Source: Peribacillus deserti (GTDB lineage: Bacteria > Bacillota > Bacilli > Bacillales > DSM-1321). From it: a stretch of DNA of 34,625 nt. The notes under the pieces are model-generated. The model was given only the letters and a program-made list of their open reading frames with translations, was not told the DNA's origin and did not search any database. Made by a program: the position numbers and the translations under genes. Positions 16,603-24,811 of the stretch are shown one piece after another. Every line of letters begins with the position of its first letter. Position 1 is the stretch's first letter. The DNA lies in the NCBI RefSeq assembly GCF_002863585.1, contig NZ_PGUY01000061.1, positions 1 to 34,625 on the forward strand, written 5' to 3'.

Positions 16603-16959
16603 ATGCTTACATTTCTCCAAAGTAAAGATGAATTCACGATTGCAGTAGAATTCGACGGGAAAGCAACGGAGGAAGATGCAAAAAAACTGGATCAATTTGT
16701 GGAGCAGCGATATAGTGAGCAAACTCATTTTAATATATTGGCTGTGATGCACGGAGTAGAAGGATCAACCCTTCGAGGCTTGGTACATGGACTTAAATTT
16801 GATGCGAAGCGCTGGAAACAATTCAACAAATTCGCTGTCATAAGTGAAAAAAATTGGCTGAAGAACGCAGCGGAACTGGGAAATATCCTCCCAGGAATTA
16901 AATCCGAGCATTTTAATAAAAACCAGATTGAAGAAGCATGGGATTGGGTCATGAAATAA
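16603..16959 (+). CDS. SpoIIAA-like (STAS/SEC14-type) domain protein
   Basis: 118 residues, a single small alpha/beta domain. The pattern is that of the SpoIIAA-like family: an N-terminal strand with IAVEFDGKATEEDAKKL, a central KRWKQFNKFAVISEKNWLK segment (about residues 67-85) and the C-terminal PGIKSEHFNKNQIEEAWDWV. The function of the family is not established; homologues are often found singly near stress or redox genes. ATG 16603 has AAGGAGG 7 nt upstream. Its own terminator follows, so it may be separate from fdhD, which ends 78 bp upstream. Confidence 0.8.
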   Translation: MLTFLQSKDEFTIAVEFDGKATEEDAKKLDQFVEQRYSEQTHFNILAVMHGVEGSTLRGLVHGLKFDAKRWKQFNKFAVISEKNWLKNAAELGNILPGIKSEHFNKNQIEEAWDWVMK

Positions 16960-16983
16960 GGTTACTGCCCCCACTGGAAATAA

Positions 16984-17016
16984 TAGCGGACAGGGGTGTC
17001 CAGCTATTTTTCTTTT
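16984..17016 (+). terminator. Terminator of the SpoIIAA-like gene
   Basis: TAGC-GGACA (16984-16992) pairs with TGTCC-A-GCTA (16997-17006), one bulged A, loop GGGG, followed by TTTTTCTTTT. Confidence 0.8.
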
Positions 17017-17133
17017 CAGGAACTAAATGGTGAGTGATTCATAAGTTTACATATGTAGAAAAAATAAGGAACTGCCTTGACCGTAATCCCTTCCTTCCAC
17101 TTAATGGGGGGACTAACGCTTTAATCAAGTTGT

Positions 17134-17549
17134 GTCTGTCTTTTCAATGATAAAGGACGTTTTCAAGCCGGTGGATACAAATTTTGTCCTTCATCGCCCT
17201 GATGAAGGACAACTTTCATGAACTCATTAATTGATTTCGTCCTTCATTGACTTTATGAAGGACGTTTTAAGGCCGCCGGATACAAATTATGTCTTTCATC
17301 ACCCGGATGAAGGACATTTTCATGAAGTCATTAATTGATTGCGTCCTTCATTGCCTTTATGAAGGACGTTTTAAGGCCGCCGGATACAAATTATGTCCTT
17401 CATCACCCGGATGAAGGACATTTTCATGAAGTTATTAATTGATTTCGTCTTTCATTGCCTTTATGAAGGACGTTTTAAGGCCGCCGGATACAAGTTTTGG
17501 CCTTCATCGCACAGTTGAAGGACATTATCACGAACGCATTCACCTGATT
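17134..17549. repeat. 104-bp tandem repeat array, four units, two hairpins per unit
   Basis: Four contiguous units begin at 17134, 17238, 17342 and 17446, with exactly 104-bp spacing. The inner units are nearly identical and the outer ones diverged. Each unit contains two hairpins built on the same arms: GTCCTTCAT...ATGAAGGAC with a GCCTTT-type loop, and TGTCCTTCAT...ATGAAGGACA with a CACCCGG-type loop. Between them are the constant spacers TTTTAAGGCCGCCGGATACAA and TTTCATGAA-TCATTAATTGA. A degenerate start of a fifth unit follows at 17550. No long ORF with a ribosome binding site runs through it. It is not a CRISPR array because there are no variable spacers. Confidence 0.85.
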
Positions 17550-17579
17550 TTGTCTTACATCAGCTTTTTAAATGTGTTT

Positions 17580-18155
17580 TCACTGCCTTGGGTAGGTTTG
17601 TCCTTTATAACAGAAAGAAAGTAGAGATAACGCGAACTCATTTTCTAATCTTTATCCTTTTTCGCCCTTAAAGACCTTGCCCAGATAGTCAATACATTAC
17701 TGAAGGGTGGTTCTATCTTCCGTTATCCATATTGTCGCTGAAAATTTCTGCCGTTATAAGAGAATTCCTTGGCTGCTACAAAACATAACAGTTTAATAGG
17801 TTGACAATTAGTCAGAACCGCAGTTATTTCCCAACATTTTTTCAAAAAGGTTCACATACTCTTCTGTCGACACACACCTCGATAAGTAAAATTGAGATAT
17901 ACCGGCTAATTCCGTTCAAACTCTCTTTTAGGGAGCCACGTTTAAGAAACTCTCCGCTCTTATATTTTGTAGCTTTATTCGTTTAGTCGAGAGTAAAACG
18001 TAAGTCTATTCTCCTGATTTATTACTAGAGTTTGTTCTTGGTATAGGCCAGAGGATGCGTGTAGTTTTGATAATTTACCCAAAAAGTTTTTATTGAAAAA
18101 TCCACTAATGACAAGCCTTCTGTAATTGTTCTGTAAAAAGATTGTAAAAAATGTA
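17580..18155. other. Gene-free region upstream of oppA
   Basis: About 575 bp between the tandem array and the oppA promoter. No ORF has a ribosome binding site, and no clear terminator or repeat is seen. TTGACA at 17801 has no matching -10. Confidence 0.4.
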
Positions 18156-18183
18156 TTGATTAATCTATAAATACATATATAAT
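18156..18183 (+). promoter_or_regulatory. Sigma-A-type promoter of oppA
   Basis: TTGATT at 18156-18161 and a perfect TATAAT at 18178-18183, 16 bp apart, 43 bp upstream of the oppA start codon. Confidence 0.6.
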
Positions 18184-18226
18184 AAAGACTAAATCTTCAG
18201 ATTATTCAAAAAGGGGGCATTTGTGA

Positions 18227-19885
18227 ATGAGAAAAAAGTTTTCGTTTCTCTTAGTTTTAGTACTTGCTTTAAGCACGTTTCTTGCAGCGTGTAGCGGAAA
18301 AGACACCTCATCAACTACGCCAAAGGATGAAAAAGACGGTGATAAACCGGCAGCTGAGGCTAAAGAGCAGGTGTTGAACCTGATTGCAGGTTCCGAGATT
18401 CCATCTATGGATTCAACTCTTGCGACTGACTCTGTATCTTTCAATGTTATGAACAATGTTTACGAGGGTCTATACCGCTTAGACCAGAAAAATGAGCCGA
18501 CACTTGGTATGGCAGCTGAAGAGCCTCAAGTAAGTGCTGATGGAAAGACGTACACTTTTAAACTTCGTGATGCAAAATGGTCTAATGGAGACTCTGTTAC
18601 AGCACAAGATTTTGTTTTTTCGTGGAGACGTGCTGTAGATCCTGCTACAGCAGCTGAGTATGCTTACATGCTTTATGATGTGAAAGGTGCAGAAGAAATC
18701 AACTCTGGCAAGGCTAAACCTGACACTCTAGGAATTAAGGCAATTGATGATAAAACACTTGAAATCACTTTGAAAAACAATATTCCTTATTTTAAATCCT
18801 TACTATCATTTGCGACTTTCTTCCCTGAAAATGAAAAATTCGTTAAAGAACAGGGTAAAAACTATGCTCTAGAAGCAAACACTGCAGTTTACAATGGTCC
18901 TTTCACTTTAAGCGAATGGAAACATGAACAAAGCTTCCAGCTTAAGAAAAACCCTACATATTGGGATAGTGCAGCTGTAAAGCTTGAAACAATCAACTTC
19001 AATATTGTTAAAGACACAGCAACTGGTGTTAACCTTTACGAAACGAAAAAAGCTGACCGTGTCGGTCTGACTGCTGAATTTGTTGATAAATACAAGGCTG
19101 ATCCAAACTTTGGAACTTCAGAAGATACTGCAGTTTACTTCCTTCGATTAAATGAAAAGAACAAAGTACTTGCAAACAGAGATGCACGTAAAGCCTTTGA
19201 CATGGCTTGGGATAAACAGGCATTTGTCGATGTAATCCTTAACAACGGATCTAAGCCGGCTAATTACCTTGTTCCTGGCAGCTTCACATCAGGTCCGGAC
19301 GGTAAAGACTTCCGTGAAACAAATGGAGATCTTTCTAAATACGATGTTGAAGAAGCTAAAAAGCTTTGGGCAAAAGCTAAAAAAGATGCTGGATTCGACA
19401 AAGTTACTCTAGAAATGCTTAACTATGACGATGACAGCTCCGCAAAAATTGGTCAGTACATTAAGGAACAACTAGAAACAAATCTAGAAGGCTTAACCAT
19501 TACACTTAAGCCACAGCCATTTAAGCAAAAACTTGATCTTGAATCTAAAGGTAATTATGACTTCTCATTCGCTGGATGGGGTCCTGACTACCAAGATCCA
19601 ATGACTTTCATCGATATGTTCGTAACAGATGGAGCTCACAACCAAATGGGCTACTCTAACCCTAAATATGACAAGCTGGTTGCTGATGCTAAAGGTCCGC
19701 TTCTTTCAGACCTTGATGCTCGCTGGAAAGCTCTATTAGATGCCGAAAAGATCCTAATGGATGATGCTGCAATCTCTCCTATGTACCAAAGAGGTGTTGC
19801 ATTCCTTCAACGTGAATATGTAAAAGGAATTGTTGAACATCCATTCGGTGGAGATTTCGGTTACAAGTGGGCTCATATCGAGTAA
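18227..19885 (+). CDS. oppA: Oligopeptide ABC transporter substrate-binding lipoprotein (OppA family)
   Basis: 552 residues. A lipoprotein signal peptide with lipobox LAAC (Cys22) is followed by a Ser/Thr/Asp/Lys linker and the extracellular solute-binding protein family 5 fold. Typical segments are the early FNVMNNVYEGLYRLD, DFVFSWRRAVDP, the late FAGWGPDYQDPMTFIDMF (peptide-site region) and YQRGVAFL near the end. It binds oligopeptides outside the membrane for an OppBCDF permease. ATG 18227 follows AAAAGGGGG. The gene has its own promoter and a very strong terminator. The permease that should follow is broken or missing, so it must work with a transporter encoded elsewhere, if at all. Confidence 0.92.
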   Translation: MRKKFSFLLVLVLALSTFLAACSGKDTSSTTPKDEKDGDKPAAEAKEQVLNLIAGSEIPSMDSTLATDSVSFNVMNNVYEGLYRLDQKNEPTLGMAAEEPQVSADGKTYTFKLRDAKWSNGDSVTAQDFVFSWRRAVDPATAAEYAYMLYDVKGAEEINSGKAKPDTLGIKAIDDKTLEITLKNNIPYFKSLLSFATFFPENEKFVKEQGKNYALEANTAVYNGPFTLSEWKHEQSFQLKKNPTYWDSAAVKLETINFNIVKDTATGVNLYETKKADRVGLTAEFVDKYKADPNFGTSEDTAVYFLRLNEKNKVLANRDARKAFDMAWDKQAFVDVILNNGSKPANYLVPGSFTSGPDGKDFRETNGDLSKYDVEEAKKLWAKAKKDAGFDKVTLEMLNYDDDSSAKIGQYIKEQLETNLEGLTITLKPQPFKQKLDLESKGNYDFSFAGWGPDYQDPMTFIDMFVTDGAHNQMGYSNPKYDKLVADAKGPLLSDLDARWKALLDAEKILMDDAAISPMYQRGVAFLQREYVKGIVEHPFGGDFGYKWAHIE

Positions 19886-19903
19886 TGACCGGAAGTTAAA
19901 TGA

Positions 19904-19944
19904 AAATAGAAAGAGTATGTGTATATCACATACTCTTTCTATTT
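19904..19944 (+). terminator. Very strong terminator after oppA
   Basis: An 18-bp perfect stem: AAATAGAAAGAGTATGTG (19904-19921) pairs with CACATACTCTTTCTATTT (19927-19944). In Opp loci such a hairpin often boosts oppA over oppB by partial termination. Confidence 0.85.
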
Positions 19945-19980
19945 GTTAAAATAATGCGTGTGTCATCGGGGGTCAATGAA

Positions 19981-20823
19981 CTGATAAGATACACATTGCA
20001 GCGGATACTGTATATGCTAATCACTTTATTTATTATTGCCTGAAAAATCAGGATAGACTGACACCTGAGCAGGTAACGATCATCAATGCAAAATATGGCC
20101 TAAATGATCCGCTTCCAGTTCAATATGAACCTATCAAATTTAGCAAAGGGTGATCTGGGTCTGTCATTCCAGTATGATAACAGGTCGGTTTCTCTGCTGA
20201 TATCTGATAGGATAGGACCTTCCGCACAGCTGGGGCTTCAGGCGCTGATTCTGTGTTCTGCAGTTGGATTACTTCTTGGTATTATTGCTGCCGTCAAACA
20301 TAATACAATCTAGGATTACGGATCTACTTTTCTAGCGGTACTTGGTATTTCGATACCAGCTTTTGTATTTGCTGGCTTTTTGCAGTATATTCTTGGAGTT
20401 AAGCTCCATCTGCTGCCAGTTGCTTTATGGGAAGGCTTTAGCTATACCATTATGCCGACAATAGCCCTTTACGGTTTTGTAATTGCCAGCATTTCCCGTT
20501 TTATGAGAACAGAGCTGCTGGAAGTATTAGGGTCTGATTATATTTTACTTGCTAAAGCAAAAGGGATTAATGGAAACAACATTATCCTAAAACACGCTAT
20601 AAGGAATGCCTTAATCCCCGTTATTACGATAATTGGTCCACTCGCAGTCAATACAATGACTGGTTCCTTAGTAATTGAAAGGATATTTGGTATTCCAGGT
20701 TTGGGAGAACAATTCCTACGCTCTATTAATATGAACGACTACACGGAGATAATGGGGACCACAATTTTTTATAGTGCACTTTTTGTTTTTATTACTTTTA
20801 TTGTCGATGTGCTATATGGGTAG
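19981..20823 (+). pseudogene. oppB: Decayed oligopeptide permease gene oppB
   Basis: The OppB sequence can be followed across frames. GGGGG is followed 8 nt later by CTG (a lost start codon), then LIRYTLQRILYMLITLFIIA and TGA at 20041. The next piece, NQDRLTPEQVTIINAKYGLNDP, is in another frame, indicating a deletion of part of the first periplasmic region. A frameshift near 20125 leads to LSNLAKGDLGLSFQYDNRSV. A TGG to TAG nonsense change at 20311 interrupts before DYGSTFLAVLGISIPAF. The permease motif EVLGSDYILLAKAKGI-type region (the cytoplasmic EAA loop) is intact. The end is shifted once more: VDPRIRLA continues out of frame after 20823. At least four independent lesions show old loss of function. 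The oppC, oppD and oppF genes are absent. Confidence 0.88.
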
Positions 20824-20945
20824 TTGATCCGAGGATCCGTCTAGCTGCAAATAGGGGTTGCCTTAGTACGTTGTTTAAAAGACCAGACTGCTGATTATCT
20901 CCATACCATATACACCGGTCGAAGCTCTATAGAAATTTTATAAAA

Positions 20946-20977
20946 ATTCCCCTAGAATCTTTAAGCTAGGGATTTTC
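20946..20977 (+). terminator. Terminator downstream of the oppB relic
   Basis: CCCTAG (20950-20955) pairs with CTAGGG (20966-20971), extended by a T-A pair, followed by TTTTCTTATTTT. Confidence 0.7.
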
Positions 20978-21149
20978 TTATTTTAGTAGAAGGGTTGTTG
21001 AGCGATATAGTACAGTTGTTAGGATGTAGTCGCTTTCTATATACATTGACAAGTAAACAGGGACAATGAAAATGAAAAGTCTAGGAGGCAAGCTGGAACC
21101 AAAAAGTATATCTTATTTACGAAGACGAGCAGGAGGTTGAGGCATACAT

Positions 21150-21998
21150 ATGGTTAATAATTGGGAAACGAGAATGGTTGATACAGACAGGGGAATCTTT
21201 GAAGTTTTCTTCAAAGGTGAGGGGCCGCCGCTATGTGTGACTCATACCTATTCTGAATTTAATGCAACTGGAGATTTATTTGCAGATACGTTTACTAAAA
21301 AAAATCAGGTCTTCCTGGTAAACCTAAGGGAAGCAGGAAGATCAGCGAAAGTGATAGAACCATACCAGCTGAGTATGATCGAAACAGTATTTGATCTGGA
21401 GGCGGTGAGAGAAGCACTAGGCTTTACTTCCTGGCATTTTGCCGGCCATTCTACGGGAGGGATGATTGGTCTGTTATATGGAGTATGGTCATCAGCCTCT
21501 TTAGATTCGCTCATAGTTGTAGGGACGGCGGCGAGGGAATATTCCAATTCATCATCGAAGTGTATTTATCATCGGAACCATCCAAAATATACAAAAATGC
21601 AGGAGTTAATTGAACGTCTGAAGCTTACCGGTCTTTCGAATGAAGAACGCAGCTCCATTACCCGCGAAAGAAACTGTTTATCCTTGTATCAACCAGAGAA
21701 CTATGACCTATATTTTAATACTCAAGTTCGTAAAAAAATGGCCGCTTCACGAATGGATTATTTTAATAGAGAACTAGTTATTTATGACATAACTAAAAAA
21801 CTGCATAGAATAACTGTTAAAACACTTATACTATGTGGCAAGCACGATGTCCAATGCCCGCTTCCTTTTTCTGAGGAAATACAATTACTAATTCCGGGGT
21901 CCATACTTAAAGTCTTTGAAGAGAGTAACCATTACCCCTTCCTGGAAGAAGCAGAGTTATTCCGTAAAGAAATTAACAGTTTTTTAAGCACCATTTAA
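21150..21998 (+). CDS. Alpha/beta-fold hydrolase
   Basis: 282 residues, cytosolic. The nucleophile elbow GHSTGG places the catalytic Ser at residue 101; the acid is the Asp of GKHDVQCP (about residue 232) and the base the His of ESNHYPFLEE (about residue 257). An HT-type oxyanion segment (VTHTYSEF) lies near residues 30-37. The overall pattern is that of the proline iminopeptidase/haloperoxidase-like branch, but a cap-domain substrate cannot be assigned. ATG 21150 has AGGAGGT 13 nt upstream. It is monocistronic. A damaged fragment of a second copy lies 350 bp downstream. Confidence 0.85.
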   Translation: MVNNWETRMVDTDRGIFEVFFKGEGPPLCVTHTYSEFNATGDLFADTFTKKNQVFLVNLREAGRSAKVIEPYQLSMIETVFDLEAVREALGFTSWHFAGHSTGGMIGLLYGVWSSASLDSLIVVGTAAREYSNSSSKCIYHRNHPKYTKMQELIERLKLTGLSNEERSSITRERNCLSLYQPENYDLYFNTQVRKKMAASRMDYFNRELVIYDITKKLHRITVKTLILCGKHDVQCPLPFSEEIQLLIPGSILKVFEESNHYPFLEEAELFRKEINSFLSTI

Positions 21999-22151
21999 TT
22001 CCCTAATAAGGTACTAAATAGGTGTCAGATTAAACGCTTTTTACATCAAAAAAGCGAAGTGAGTTTATGGAAACAAAGCAGCGGAGTTGAAACGGGGATT
22101 CTATAATTACAAATTATCGGCCCCAGGCTGATCAAAAAGGATAAAATTTCA

Positions 22152-22292
22152 GAATCGAACATAAGACAAGAAAATCGAGCAGAAGACAAAAAATCGTGCT
22201 TAAACGAAAATAGCCGAGCATATAATCAAAAAATCGTGCTTAAACGAAAATAATCGAGCATATAATCAAAAAATCGTGCTTAAATGAAAAAA
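22152..22292. repeat. Short tandem repeat, 40-bp units of 20-bp half-units
   Basis: The block AAATCGTGCTTAAACGAAAA recurs at 22191, 22231 and 22271 with exact 40-bp spacing, alternating with a half-unit of the type TAATCGAGCATATAATCAAA. Two more diverged half-units lie upstream (from about 22152). About seven 20-bp monomers in total. No ORF crosses it. Confidence 0.8.
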
Positions 22293-22344
22293 TCTAGTAA
22301 AAGCCTTAAAGGGAACAAGGAAGCGGCGGATGCAAAGTGCGGAA

Positions 22345-22475
22345 ATAGAGAAAGCATCCCATTCGAAAGAAACTGTCTTTCCTAGAATAAACTAGAAACC
22401 TTTGATCTATATACTATTCCAGAGTTCATAAAAAACTGGCAGCAGCACAAATGGATTATTTTATTAGGGAACTCG
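22345..22475 (+). pseudogene. Relic of a second alpha/beta hydrolase gene
   Basis: This stretch aligns at DNA level with the interior of the hydrolase gene at about 21645-21775. CGAAAGAAACTGT and ATGGATTATTTTA are shared, with the intervening AACTAGAAACCTTTGATCTAT resembling AACCAGAGAACTATGACCTAT. Frames are broken and both ends are lost. It is a leftover of a tandem duplication, or of a related neighbouring gene, separated from the intact copy by the 40-bp repeats. Confidence 0.65.
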
Positions 22476-22523
22476 GTTCTTGTCTCCAAACATACCAACT
22501 GCAGTAACAGTATGACCAATGGC

Positions 22524-22550
22524 AAAAGCGCCCCAGCGAGAGGCGCTTTT
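22524..22550. terminator. Bidirectional terminator after floT
   Basis: AAAAGCGCC (22524-22532) pairs with GGCGCTTTT (22542-22550). It lies 4 bp beyond the floT stop codon on the minus strand. Confidence 0.8.
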
Positions 22551-22554
22551 CTTA

Positions 22555-24087
22555 TTACTTTTCTTCATTAAGGGGCACTTCAGTTATAGATGAGCGGGTA
22601 TTAGCCAGATTGTCTATGCTGGCGCGGATATTGCCTTTTCCAGAAAGGTTTTCCAGGAGTTCCCGGACATCCAGCCCAGAGGAGGCTTTCAGCGATTCCT
22701 GCATGGTTGACATGAGATTCGTGGCGTAGGATGTTATTTTGTTGGCACCTCCGCTGGATGAATCACTGCCCGTGTCGACCACAGTGATTTTATCGATATT
22801 AGCAAGGGGGCTGGCGACTTCTTTAGCATATTGAGGAAGCATTTTGAGAACCATGTCGAGAACTGCCGCCTGGCCGAATTGTTCGAAGGCTTCAGCTATT
22901 TTTCGCTTAGCTTCTGCTTCAGCTAATCCCTTAAGACGGATTACTTCAGATTCTGCCTCACCTTTTGCTCGCTCCGCATCGGCTTTTGCGAGTCCATCTA
23001 CACGGACCCTTTCTGCCTCTGCTTTTGCCATTGCTTCAACCCGGTATTTGTCTGCATCTGCTTCTGCCATTTGTTTGGATTTACTGGCAGCAGCCGCTTG
23101 CTCCACGGAATAACGGTCGGCATCGGCTTTCTTTTTAACTTCTGAATCGTATTGTCGTTCACGGCGGAGAATTTCTTTTTCTTCAAGCTCAATCTGCTTC
23201 TGCCGTTCTATGATCCGGACCTGCATTTCCTGCTCGGTGACTTCCTGTTTAGCGCGCGCGGTTTCCAGATCGTATGCCTGGTCAGCACGGGCTTTTGCGA
23301 TGTCCTGTTCCCGACGGTACTCGGCTGTTTTTAATTTATTTATTTTTTCAGCTTCCGCAATTTCGGTAGCCCGTTCCAGTTCAGATCGTTTTGCATTTTT
23401 ATCAGCCTCAGCGCGCTTGATACGCGTCTCTTTATCGGCTTCTGCCGTTGCTATATCTGCATCCCTTTTTACCTGGGCAATCCTTGGCTTACCTAATGAT
23501 TCTAGGTAGCCATTCTTATCACGCACATCTTTAATCGTGAACGAGACGATGATCAGCCCCATTTTTGCGAGGTCCTGCGAGGCAACCCGCTGGACTTCCT
23601 GGGAGAATTTTTCACGGTTTTTATAAATTTCCTCAACTGTCATGGAGCCAAGGATTGAACGGAGATGTCCTTCCAATACTTCACGTGCTTCTCCTTCACG
23701 GTCTTCCTTTGTTTTTCCAAGAAATTGTTCGGCAGCTGTAGCTATTTCTCCTATGGAACCGCCGATCTTGATTATTGCCGTTCCATCCGCCATGACTGGA
23801 ACGCCTTGTTCTGTATAAACCTCTGGAGTTGTGACTTCTAGTTTACTGGAAAGCAGGCTTAACGGTTTAGCCTGCTGGAAAATAGGAAGAATAAATGCTC
23901 CTCCGCCCCTGATAATTTTAATCCGGTTGCCTGCGTCATCCGTGTGTACGTTTTTTCCGCCTAAATAGCTGCCAGTTACAATCAGCGCTTCATCGGGACC
24001 GGCCGTACGGTATTTTTTGATAAAAACACCAATGATCGCTAATAGAATAAAAACGACTAAAGCTGCAACAATCCAAATGAAATCCAT
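22555..24087 (-). CDS. floT: Flotillin-like protein FloT (YuaG)
   Basis: 510 residues. An N-terminal membrane helix (FIWIVAALVVFILLAIIGVF, about 3-22) is followed by a PHB/SPFH domain (about 30-210) and a long Glu/Ala/Lys-rich coiled coil (about 215-400) with repeated AEA and KAEAER motifs, then a C-terminal region with DMVLKMLPQYAKEVASPL. Flotillins form membrane microdomains and oligomerise; FloT of B. subtilis affects membrane fluidity, signalling and cell-wall synthesis. It lies 12 bp after the NfeD-like gene, the same order as yuaF-yuaG in B. subtilis, and shares its sigma-W-like promoter. The third gene of the B. subtilis operon (yuaI) is absent here. Confidence 0.95.
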   Translation of the reverse strand: MDFIWIVAALVVFILLAIIGVFIKKYRTAGPDEALIVTGSYLGGKNVHTDDAGNRIKIIRGGGAFILPIFQQAKPLSLLSSKLEVTTPEVYTEQGVPVMADGTAIIKIGGSIGEIATAAEQFLGKTKEDREGEAREVLEGHLRSILGSMTVEEIYKNREKFSQEVQRVASQDLAKMGLIIVSFTIKDVRDKNGYLESLGKPRIAQVKRDADIATAEADKETRIKRAEADKNAKRSELERATEIAEAEKINKLKTAEYRREQDIAKARADQAYDLETARAKQEVTEQEMQVRIIERQKQIELEEKEILRRERQYDSEVKKKADADRYSVEQAAAASKSKQMAEADADKYRVEAMAKAEAERVRVDGLAKADAERAKGEAESEVIRLKGLAEAEAKRKIAEAFEQFGQAAVLDMVLKMLPQYAKEVASPLANIDKITVVDTGSDSSSGGANKITSYATNLMSTMQESLKASSGLDVRELLENLSGKGNIRASIDNLANTRSSITEVPLNEEK

Positions 24088-24099
24088 TCGTAGACCTCC

Positions 24100-24627
24100 T
24101 TAAAATAGTGGTTCGTATTCTTTTACTACTAAAACACCTTTCTCCACATCTATCACTAAAATTTGTGAACCTTCCTTTATGGGAGAATCATCATAGCTCC
24201 TCGCAGATTTGGCAATCAGTCCGCTGTAGCTGTCAAAGACTACTTCTCCATAACCATCCTGTGGGATGGTGAGGATAACCTTTCCTACACGTCCATTCAG
24301 CGACTCCTCTGTGTACACAAGGGACTCTTCGGCTCGAGAAAGCGGGATCAGAAGAAAAATATTAAGAAAAACCGTTATGAAGAATGAAATAATTGCGGCA
24401 GCACTGAGAATGAGGTAGCTGTCCCATGAAGTAATATTTTCCAATATGCAGCCTGCTGCGGACACAAAAGTTATAAATGATAATAAAAGAATGGGGTTCA
24501 GCCAGCCGAGGGCTTCGGCGGCCCCGTGGGCAAAATCTCCAAAGAGGAGGTAGAGCAGGGTGACAGCTCCTGTAATAATGAGAGTATATAGATAAATAGT
24601 TTCTATGGGTATCCCGAATACCTCCAT
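24100..24627 (-). CDS. yuaF: NfeD-like membrane protein YuaF
   Basis: 175 residues. Three to four membrane helices occupy the first 100 residues (YLYTLIITGAVTLLYLLF, ILLLSFITFVSAAG and SYLILSAAAIISFFITVFL). A soluble C-terminal OB-fold domain follows (RVGKVILTIPQDGYGEVVFD to VIDVEKGVLVVKEYEPLF). NfeD proteins pair with SPFH proteins; YuaF is the partner of FloT and is thought to help lipid-raft and membrane-stress function. It is first in a two-gene operon with floT, behind a sigma-W-like promoter 39 bp upstream of its start codon. Confidence 0.9.
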   Translation of the reverse strand: MEVFGIPIETIYLYTLIITGAVTLLYLLFGDFAHGAAEALGWLNPILLLSFITFVSAAGCILENITSWDSYLILSAAAIISFFITVFLNIFLLIPLSRAEESLVYTEESLNGRVGKVILTIPQDGYGEVVFDSYSGLIAKSARSYDDSPIKEGSQILVIDVEKGVLVVKEYEPLF

Positions 24628-24665
24628 GAAATATCAATCCCCCTGTTTCGTTGTCTTACTAAATG

Positions 24666-24691
24666 TACGAAGTAAATTCATAAAAGTTTCA
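24666..24691 (-). promoter_or_regulatory. Sigma-W-type promoter of yuaF-floT
   Basis: On the minus strand the -35 is TGAAAC (24691-24686) and the -10 is CGTA (24669-24666), 16 bp apart. This matches the known ECF sigma-W consensus TGAAAC-N16-CGTA exactly and agrees with the membrane-stress control of this operon in B. subtilis. Confidence 0.88.
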
Positions 24692-24773
24692 TAAAATTGA
24701 AAATAATGTAAAATTATTTAATGTAGTTAAATGTAAGCCAGATACTGCTTGGGAAAGAGGAGGGGAGGGACCG

Positions 24774-24805
24774 CAAAAAAAATGCCAGGCGGGGACCCTG
24801 GCATT
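24774..24805 (-). terminator. Terminator of the thiamine operon
   Basis: AATGCCAGG (24781-24789) pairs with CCTGGCATT (24797-24805). On the minus strand it is followed by eight T and lies 7 bp after the thiE stop codon. Confidence 0.88.
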
Positions 24806-24811
24806 TAATAT

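Noticed and set aside
17134-17549. CRISPR array
   Set aside because: Units are contiguous and nearly identical along their whole length, with no unique spacers and no cas genes in the window.
17439-17624. Possible 61-aa reading frame over the last tandem repeat unit
   Set aside because: It has no ribosome binding site, is made of repeat sequence, and its composition changes abruptly at the array border.
21066-21140. 24-codon leader ORF (MKMKSLGGKLEPKS...) just before the hydrolase gene
   Set aside because: Its stop overlaps the hydrolase ribosome binding site, which is suggestive, but its own ribosome binding site is poor and there is no attenuator structure.
22035-22062. Hairpin CGCTTTTT/AAAAAAGCG as terminator of the hydrolase gene
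   Set aside because: No T-run follows on the plus strand; the T-run is in the stem itself, so termination would be weak.
22844-23509. Plus-strand Ser/Ala-rich frames opposite floT
   Set aside because: They are the antisense of the Glu/Ala/Lys coiled coil, which gives long open frames by composition alone.
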